64,000 nt of DNA, taken from the NCBI RefSeq assembly GCF_029717145.1, contig NZ_CP099222.1, positions 124,001 through 188,000 on the forward strand. The letters run 5' to 3'. Positions 57,360 through 64,000 of this stretch are shown one piece after another (position 1 is the first letter of the stretch; each line of letters starts with the position of its first letter). A model generated the notes under the pieces. It worked only from the letters and a program-made list of their open reading frames with translations. It had not been told where the DNA came from and searched no databases. This DNA comes from Citrobacter freundii. GTDB taxonomy: Bacteria > Pseudomonadota > Gammaproteobacteria > Enterobacterales > Enterobacteriaceae. The position numbers were made by a program, and so were the translations under genes.

Positions 57360-58360
57360 GTATGCACGAGGCCACCTCGCAACAGCCATTGTTGCAGGCA
57401 ATTGACCTGAAAAAACACTATCCGGTGAAGAAGGGGATGTTCGCCCCGGAGCGCCTGGTTAAAGCGCTGGACGGCGTGTCATTTACCTTAGAGCGTGGCA
57501 AAACGCTGGCGGTGGTTGGCGAGTCGGGCTGCGGGAAATCAACGCTGGGTCGCCTGCTGACGATGATTGAAGTTCCGACCGGCGGAGAGCTGTATTACCA
57601 GGGGCAGGATCTGCTCAAGCATGACCCTCAGGCGCAGAAGCTGCGTCGGCAGAAAATCCAGATTGTGTTCCAGAACCCGTATGGCTCGCTGAACCCGCGT
57701 AAGAAAGTGGGGCAGATTCTGGAGGAGCCGCTGCAGATCAACTCCTCGCTCAGCAAAGAGCAGCGTCGTGAAAAAGCGCTGGAGATGATGGCGAAAGTGG
57801 GCCTGAAAACCGAGCACTACGACCGCTATCCGCACATGTTCTCCGGTGGTCAGCGTCAGCGTATTGCCATCGCCCGCGGTCTGATGCTTGACCCGGACGT
57901 GGTGATTGCCGACGAACCGGTCTCCGCGCTGGACGTTTCCGTGCGTGCACAGGTGCTGAACCTGATGATGGATCTGCAGCAGGATCTGGGGCTGTCCTAT
58001 GTCTTTATCTCCCACGACCTGTCGGTAGTGGAACATATTGCCGATGAAGTGATGGTGATGTATTTAGGTCGCTGCGTGGAGAAAGGGACCAAAGATCAGA
58101 TCTTCAACAATCCGCGCCATCCGTACACCCAGGCGCTGCTCTCTGCGACGCCGCGTCTGAACCCGGACGACCGTCGTGAGCGCATCAAGCTGACCGGCGA
58201 GCTGCCAAGCCCGCTGAATCCACCGCCGGGCTGCGCGTTCAACGCCCGCTGCCGCCGTCGTTTTGGTCCTTGTACCCAGCTACAGCCGCAGCTTAAAGAT
58301 TACGGCGGTCAGCTGGTGGCGTGCTTTGCCGTAGACCAGGATGAGAATCCGCAGCAATAA
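57356..58360 (+). CDS. dppF: Dipeptide ABC transporter ATPase DppF
   Basis: A 334-residue ABC ATPase that heterodimerises with DppD. Walker A is GESGCGKST, the signature is [14 protein letters not shown], Walker B is [13 protein letters not shown] and the H-loop is [11 protein letters not shown]. The C-terminal Cys-rich extension is [14 protein letters not shown]. It is the last gene of the operon, closed by a terminator at 58380-58407. Confidence 0.98.
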   Translation: MSMHEATSQQPLLQAIDLKKHYPVKKGMFAPERLVKALDGVSFTLERGKTLAVVGESGCGKSTLGRLLTMIEVPTGGELYYQGQDLLKHDPQAQKLRRQKIQIVFQNPYGSLNPRKKVGQILEEPLQINSSLSKEQRREKALEMMAKVGLKTEHYDRYPHMFSGGQRQRIAIARGLMLDPDVVIADEPVSALDVSVRAQVLNLMMDLQQDLGLSYVFISHDLSVVEHIADEVMVMYLGRCVEKGTKDQIFNNPRHPYTQALLSATPRLNPDDRRERIKLTGELPSPLNPPPGCAFNARCRRRFGPCTQLQPQLKDYGGQLVACFAVDQDENPQQ

Positions 58361-58379
58361 GCGTGGGTTATGACCCAAT

Positions 58380-58407
58380 AACCGGAGCCTTGTGCTCCGG
58401 TTTTTTT
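58380..58407 (+). terminator. Terminator of dppABCDF
   Basis: AACCGGAGC at 58380-58388 pairs with GCTCCGGTT at 58394-58402, followed by a T run. Confidence 0.93.
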
Positions 58408-58536
58408 ATATTTCGTTTTTACTTCCACAATGTGAGTCCATTGGCAGAACATTATTCCACAGCGTCTAGAATGTAGTCAGATTCTTGAGCGTCACCGAAA
58501 TATCTACTTCGCAGTTGCTAACTACCTGGAGCAAAT

Positions 58537-59739
58537 GTGGTCACGATACGCTGGGATATTAAAACAATTGATCGCCTGTCTATGGTTGAGGATGTCCTGA
58601 AGGAGTTTTCCTGCTGTGATATCAATATCATCTCAATGAAAGTGACGGCAGGCCGGATCCTGATTAAATCCTGGTGTCGTCAGTTGCAGGATATTTCCTG
58701 CGTGCAATCCAGCTTAAGTCAGCGTGCCGATATTATTAACGTTGCTTACCTTTGCGAAGAGATAAGCGAACTGTCGATGCCCGAAGTGGAACGCCCACGC
58801 TATTTTTCAGACATTATTTGCAGCAGCCAGAGCATGCAGGCACTGATCGAAAAAGCGATCAGAATTGCGGACAGCAAATATACCGTCCTGATCCGCGGTG
58901 AAACCGGCACCGGTAAAGAGCTGCTGGCCCGAGCGATTCATAACTCTGGCCAGCGCAGCTTTTATCCATTTATTCCGGTTAACTGCTCTGCATTACCCGA
59001 GTCGCTGATGGAGAGTGAATTCTTCGGATACGAAAAAGGCGCCTTCAGCGGTGCGGACGGTAAAGGCAAAAAAGGGCTGTTTGAAATGGCGGATAAAGGC
59101 ACCCTTTTCCTGGATGAATTTGGTGAGATGCCGCTGAATTTACAGGCCAAATTACTGCGAGTACTGCAAGATGGCGGGATCCGCCGCGTGGGCGGGGCGC
59201 AGATTATTCCGGTTAACGTGCGTATTATTGTGGCGACCAACGCCAATCTGGAAGAGATGGTCGAACAACGCCTGTTGCGCGCCGACCTGTATTATCGAAT
59301 TAACGTCCTCTCCCTGACTATTCCTCCGTTGCGGGAACGCCCGCAGGATCTCAGCCTGCTGATCCGCCATTTTGTGCAGAAATACGCGAAAGAATTTCAG
59401 CGCCGGTTAATTTTGGATAAAGGCTGCTTTGATGCGATGCATCATCATGGTTGGCCGGGGAACGTGCGCGAACTGGAAAACACTATTATTCGTCTGATGT
59501 TGATGGCAGAATCTGATGTGATTACCCGAGAGGATTTGGATATCGCGAGTATAACCTCAGTTAATCAGGCCCGCGGCGGACAGCCTTTTAAACAGCAGGT
59601 TCAGTGCGCTGAGCGTCAGTTGATAGAGCAGATGGTGGATGAGAATGTTTCATCGCGGCATATTGCCAAAGCGTTGGGGGTGTCGCATACCACGGTACTG
59701 AATAAAATCCGTAGCTATCAGCTGGAGAGCGTGGAGTAA
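58537..59739 (+). CDS. TyrR-like sigma-54-type activator (ACT - AAA+ - Fis HTH)
   Basis: A 400-residue regulator that starts with GTG (58537), with GGAG 6 bases upstream. Residues 1-72 look like an ACT amino-acid-sensing domain (IRWDIKTIDRLSMVEDVLKE). It lacks the PAS domain of TyrR (513 residues). The AAA+ domain has Walker A GETGTGKE (121-128), GAFSGA at 168-173 in the position of the sigma-54-contacting GAFTGA loop, and Walker B GTLFLDE (188-194). The Fis-type HTH is SSRHIAKALGVSHTTVLNKI. It converges on yhjV and is the likely activator of the methionine gamma-lyase operon. Both ligand and target are inferred. Confidence 0.8.
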   Translation: MVTIRWDIKTIDRLSMVEDVLKEFSCCDINIISMKVTAGRILIKSWCRQLQDISCVQSSLSQRADIINVAYLCEEISELSMPEVERPRYFSDIICSSQSMQALIEKAIRIADSKYTVLIRGETGTGKELLARAIHNSGQRSFYPFIPVNCSALPESLMESEFFGYEKGAFSGADGKGKKGLFEMADKGTLFLDEFGEMPLNLQAKLLRVLQDGGIRRVGGAQIIPVNVRIIVATNANLEEMVEQRLLRADLYYRINVLSLTIPPLRERPQDLSLLIRHFVQKYAKEFQRRLILDKGCFDAMHHHGWPGNVRELENTIIRLMLMAESDVITREDLDIASITSVNQARGGQPFKQQVQCAERQLIEQMVDENVSSRHIAKALGVSHTTVLNKIRSYQLESVE

Positions 59740-59762
59740 GCGCCGTCAGGGCTGACGGCGCT
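59739..59762. terminator. Hairpin between the convergent activator and yhjV genes
   Basis: AGCGCCGTCAG and CTGACGGCGCT form an 11-bp stem with almost no loop, immediately after the activator stop codon. TGTTATT follows. It is a probable terminator for the activator gene and possibly also for yhjV. Confidence 0.6.
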
Positions 59763-59783
59763 GTTATTGGGTTAATTAATTTG

Positions 59784-61082
59784 TTATTCAATCAGCTTCA
59801 ACAGCGGTGACAGGCACAGCAACATTCCGTACAGCAGGATAAGCCAGGTTTTTACCCCGCGCAGTTTTTCCAGCTGTGTGACTTTATAAATCAGGAAGAA
59901 CGGAATAATGCACGAGACGATACCGTAAAGCGGGCTACCCAACTGGAAGAACACCAGTACTGATACGCGGAACGACACCCAAATCACCAGCGTGGTGACG
60001 ATAAAGGCGCAAATCCCCAGCGTCAGAACCAATGGATTAATTTTCTCAATGTCGATAACACGACCCAGTACGTTAAGAATAATACCCTTCATGGCCTCGT
60101 GGAATCCCAGATAAATACCGAAGAATGCTGTCAGTACGGCAAAAATATTCAACACCGTGGAGGTGATGTGAATAATTTGTCCTGGGATAACTTGAGCCGC
60201 CAGCGCCAGTGCGGAAATATTTTGTTCGAAGGCTGAGACCGCTTCTTCATGGCTAATAGAGAAGGTAAAGGAAAATGAGAAGAACAGAATGACTGCAATC
60301 AACGTAATATAACTGATGCGGTGGGTACGAATGACCATGCGCGTAGCCAACACCCTGTCTGACACCCGTTTGCGGTAGGCGATATTCATGGGGTTCAGTA
60401 CCTGAATAAACACCGCCGAGAAGAAACAGAACGGGATGGTTAACAGGACATCGCGGAAGAAGACGCCTGCCTCAGGGAATGCGCTGATATTATTAAAGTT
60501 CCAGTGCGGGACCATCGCAAAGCCAAACACAATGATGATGCCAACTTTTACCACCACCATCGGGCCGGAGATTTTGAACAGCAGCTTTTCTCCGCCGGAA
60601 GCAATGGCAACCAGCACCGCAAAAATCGCGACTTTGTAGATAATGGACTGCGAAAGATCGGCATCGGTGAGTCCGAAGGTTTTGATATAGGACGCACTGT
60701 CAAAAACAACCGATAATGAATAAATAAAGATGCCGTGGATAATCATCAGAAAATAGATGACGCCAAGAAATACGCCCCAGTTCTTACCTAAATAATGACT
60801 AATAATATCGGTGTAGTCATTACAGGTTTCACTTTCAGAGAGCGTTTTTAAATAAATGTCCTGCACAATATAGGTGGCGGGATAAGCAATAATAAAGGCG
60901 ACAATAAATACCCAAATACCGGTTAAACCAATTTGTACCGGCATCAGCACCGTTCCGGCGCCAATTGCCATGCCGATACAGAGTAATACCCAACCAAAAT
61001 CGTATTTTGTAAAAGGTAGCTTTGTTGAGAAGGATGCGGCGGTTGCTGTAGTGTTGCTTAATTGTAATGTGTTGTCCTGCAT
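59784..61082 (-). CDS. yhjV: HAAAP-family amino acid transporter YhjV
   Basis: A 432-residue inner-membrane transporter with about 11 helices, of the hydroxy/aromatic amino acid permease family (SdaC, TdcC, TnaB). [20 protein letters not shown] is the family's first-helix signature. It is very like E. coli YhjV (423 residues), whose substrate is unknown. Here it lies 118 bases downstream of the methionine gamma-lyase gene on the same strand, separated by a strong hairpin without a T-run. This suggests it imports methionine or a related sulfur amino acid for that enzyme. Substrate is inferred only. Confidence 0.9.
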   Translation of the reverse strand: MQDNTLQLSNTTATAASFSTKLPFTKYDFGWVLLCIGMAIGAGTVLMPVQIGLTGIWVFIVAFIIAYPATYIVQDIYLKTLSESETCNDYTDIISHYLGKNWGVFLGVIYFLMIIHGIFIYSLSVVFDSASYIKTFGLTDADLSQSIIYKVAIFAVLVAIASGGEKLLFKISGPMVVVKVGIIIVFGFAMVPHWNFNNISAFPEAGVFFRDVLLTIPFCFFSAVFIQVLNPMNIAYRKRVSDRVLATRMVIRTHRISYITLIAVILFFSFSFTFSISHEEAVSAFEQNISALALAAQVIPGQIIHITSTVLNIFAVLTAFFGIYLGFHEAMKGIILNVLGRVIDIEKINPLVLTLGICAFIVTTLVIWVSFRVSVLVFFQLGSPLYGIVSCIIPFFLIYKVTQLEKLRGVKTWLILLYGMLLCLSPLLKLIE

Positions 61083-61161
61083 AGAACCCCCTGCCGAAAA
61101 TACACGCTCTCCCCTGAAAAGGAATTACGTGTATAGCCAGGCTGTTGTGCCTTGATTCTCA

Positions 61162-61195
61162 ACGGCCTGAACCGATCTGCATCGGTTCAGGCCGT
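61162..61195 (-). promoter_or_regulatory. 15-bp hairpin between the lyase and transporter genes
   Basis: ACGGCCTGAACCGAT (61162-61176) and its perfect complement (61181-61195) bracket a four-base loop, 5 bases after the lyase stop. No T-run follows on the minus strand, so it is more likely a stabiliser or partial terminator than a full stop. Confidence 0.6.
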
Positions 61196-61200
61196 AATAG

Positions 61201-62427
<1,227 letters not shown>

Positions 62428-62440
62428 TCACAGTCAAATA

Positions 62441-62455
62441 GCAATCGCTGTGCCA
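62441..62455 (-). promoter_or_regulatory. Sigma-54 (-24/-12) promoter of the methionine gamma-lyase gene
   Basis: On the minus strand TGGCAC (62450-62455), five bases, then TTGC (62441-62444) and a T match the RpoN consensus at every fixed position. Transcription would begin near 62430, giving a 33-base leader that contains AAAGGAG. Confidence 0.85.
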
Positions 62456-62512
62456 GAACATGAATGTATAGATATCAATGCGTTAGTAATTTAATCATTT
62501 GAGATGCCGTCA

Positions 62513-62542
62513 GGAAAGTTGCCAGCTGGCAAATAACTTTCC
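62513..62542. promoter_or_regulatory. Nested inverted repeat, candidate activator site
   Basis: The perfect palindrome TTGCCAGCTGGCAA (62519-62532) lies inside an outer repeat, GGAAAGTT (62513-62520) and AACTTTCC (62535-62542). Its centre is about 97 bases upstream of the predicted sigma-54 start, a typical enhancer distance. Confidence 0.6.
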
Positions 62543-62821
62543 AGTTACGGCGAGATAAACGTGAATGCGAGGCTTCACGCAGACGGGATACTGGCGAAGT
62601 GGTTGGGGTGATGTGTTACCGCAGAATCATCGATAAGCCGGGCTTGTCCGGTGAGGGGTAATCTTGCGGCCTTTTTCGCCTTTCTGTCGGTAACTTTCCA
62701 CGCCAGGCGTCAAACCTGCGGCGAAAATACGCGATGGGAACTTTTCAGATAGCGCCTCTCTTAATAACGCTATGATCGGGTATACTCTGACGGCAGTTTT
62801 ATTTATCCATGGAGAGTCAGT
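62543..62821. other. Upstream regions of pdeK and the lyase gene
   Basis: This is the rest of the 424-base divergent gap. It contains small dyads (for example GTGAA and TTCAC near 62560-62578) and, close to pdeK, TATGAT and TATACT that could be -10 boxes. No gene or RNA was recognised. Confidence 0.35.
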
Positions 62822-64000
62822 TTGCGTGTCAGTCGCTCGTTAACAATTAAGCAGATGGCGATGGTTGCGGCCGTAGTCATGGTGTTTGTTTTTATTTTTT
62901 GCACCGTTTTGCTGTTTCATTTGGTACAGCAGAACCGCTATAACACGGCTACGCAACTGGAAAGTATCGCCCGCTCTGTACGTGAGCCCCTGTCGGCCAC
63001 CATTCTGAAAGGGGATATCCCCGAAGCGGAGACGATTTTACGGCGAATTCAGCCCGCGGACGTGGTCAGCCGCGCCGATGTGGTACTGCCGAATCAGTTT
63101 CAGGCTTTACGGATGAGCTTTATTCCCGAACGTTCGGTCCCGGTAACGGTGACGCGTCTGTTCGAACTGCCGGTGCAGATCTCGCTGCCGGTCTATTCTC
63201 TGGAGCGTTCTGCCAACCCACAGCCGCTGGCCTATCTGGTGCTGCAGGCAGATTCGTACCGTATGTACAAATTCGTGATGAGCACGCTCTCAACGTTAGT
63301 GACCATTTACTTACTTTTATCCCTGGTCCTGACGGTGGCGATCTCCTGGTGTATTAACCGCTTGATTGTGCATCCGTTACGTAAAATAGCCCGAGAACTG
63401 AATGAGATCCCTCAGCAGGCGTTAATGGGCTACCAACTGGCGCTGCCGCGCCTGCATCAGGATGATGAGATTGGCATGCTGGTGCGCAGCTACAACCTGA
63501 ACCAGCAGTTGGTGCAGCGCCGCAGCGAAGAGTTGAGCGACTATTCAATGCGTTTTCCGGTCTCCGAACTGCCCAACAAAACGTTTTTAATGGGGCTGCT
63601 GGAGCAGGTTGTATCCCGTAAGCAGACCACAGCACTGATGATTGTCACCTGCGAAACGTTGCGGGATACCGCAGGCGTGCTGAGCGAAACTCAGCGGGAA
63701 ATCCTGCTGCTGACGGTTGTCGAAAAACTCAAGTCGGTACTGGCGCCCAGAATGGTGCTTACCCAGGTAAGTGGCTACGATTTTGCCATTATTGCGCATG
63801 GTGTGAAGGAACCCTGGCATGCCATCACATTAGGTCAGCAAGTACTCACTATCATTAATGAGCGTTTGCCTATCCACGGCATCCAACTGCGCCCCAACTG
63901 CAATATTGGGGTCGCGATGTTTTATGGCGACTTAACCGCAGAGCAGCTTTACAGCCGTGCGCTCTCTGCGGCACTCACCTCACGCCGGAAGGGTAAAAAC
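62822..64000 (+). CDS. pdeK: c-di-GMP phosphodiesterase PdeK (YhjK), 3' end outside window
   Basis: The frame is open from TTG 62822 to the last base, 393 codons. GGAGAG lies just upstream, and an ATG at 62809 is out of frame. The N-terminus ([20 protein letters not shown]) leads into transmembrane helix 1, then a periplasmic sensor of about 120 residues, helix 2 ([20 protein letters not shown]), a HAMP segment ([18 protein letters not shown]) and a degenerate GGDEF domain ([20 protein letters not shown]). In E. coli an EAL phosphodiesterase domain follows; that part is beyond the window. It is divergent from the lyase gene. Confidence 0.93.
   Translation, partial: MRVSRSLTIKQMAMVAAVVMVFVFIFCTVLLFHLVQQNRYNTATQLESIARSVREPLSATILKGDIPEAETILRRIQPADVVSRADVVLPNQFQALRMSFIPERSVPVTVTRLFELPVQISLPVYSLERSANPQPLAYLVLQADSYRMYKFVMSTLSTLVTIYLLLSLVLTVAISWCINRLIVHPLRKIARELNEIPQQALMGYQLALPRLHQDDEIGMLVRSYNLNQQLVQRRSEELSDYSMRFPVSELPNKTFLMGLLEQVVSRKQTTALMIVTCETLRDTAGVLSETQREILLLTVVEKLKSVLAPRMVLTQVSGYDFAIIAHGVKEPWHAITLGQQVLTIINERLPIHGIQLRPNCNIGVAMFYGDLTAEQLYSRALSAALTSRRKGKN

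Overview
The window is enterobacterial chromosome and is best explained as Citrobacter. Its gene order is the E. coli yibH-selA-xyl-glyS-bisC-dpp-yhjK segment. Salmonella/Citrobacter-type insertions are present (cueP, a 2-ketogluconate operon), and near the right end there is a 398-residue PLP enzyme with every hallmark of Citrobacter freundii methionine gamma-lyase. Species is inferred from recalled homologues, not from a search.

Layout. 1-930: 3' part of yibH. 931-5470: accessory AT-rich patch with a predicted type VI secretion cargo (LysM plus lysozyme-like effector), its probable periplasmic immunity protein, and a vgrG that is frameshifted and internally deleted. 5471-15939: yibF, selA-selB (selenocysteine insertion), yiaY, aldB, yiaW-yiaV, yiaU, yiaT. 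16026-20460: a GH127 beta-L-arabinofuranosidase / GPH-family transporter / AraC regulator cluster, standing where E. coli K-12 carries the yiaJ-to-sgbE pentose/ascorbate genes. 20575-25683: ysaA, avtA, malS, bax. 25769-30159: xylR, xylA, xylB without the xylFGH transporter. 30327-35253: yiaB, wecH, ysaB, glyQ-glyS. 35316-37916: cueP with a CueR-like promoter, cspA with its cold-shock leader, yiaG, yiaF. 37975-43125: a kguE-kguK-kguT-ghrB operon and its LacI-family regulator, with a PtxS-like operator over the promoter. 43227-51568: yiaD, bisC, yiaC, tag, yhjY, yhjX, eptB. 51660-51907: proK tRNA and a duplicated tRNA 3' end. 52633-58360: dppABCDF. 58537-62397: a TyrR-like activator, yhjV transporter and methionine gamma-lyase. 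62822-64000: N-terminal part of the c-di-GMP phosphodiesterase gene pdeK (yhjK).

How the genes work together. Several units are self-contained catabolic modules: arabinofuranoside uptake and hydrolysis (GPH transporter plus GH127 under AraC control), xylose isomerase/kinase under XylR, and 2-ketogluconate uptake, phosphorylation and reduction with ghrB as the reductase at the operon's end. The most striking unit is at the right end. The methionine gamma-lyase gene has a textbook sigma-54 -24/-12 element just upstream and a nested inverted repeat about 97 bases upstream of the predicted start. The next genes are an amino-acid transporter and an ACT-AAA+-Fis activator that carries a GAFTGA-like loop. 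Together these suggest a sigma-54-driven, amino-acid-sensing methionine/cysteine degradation operon.

No CRISPR array, intact prophage, insertion sequence or rRNA gene was seen. REP-type palindromic elements occur in several intergenic gaps.
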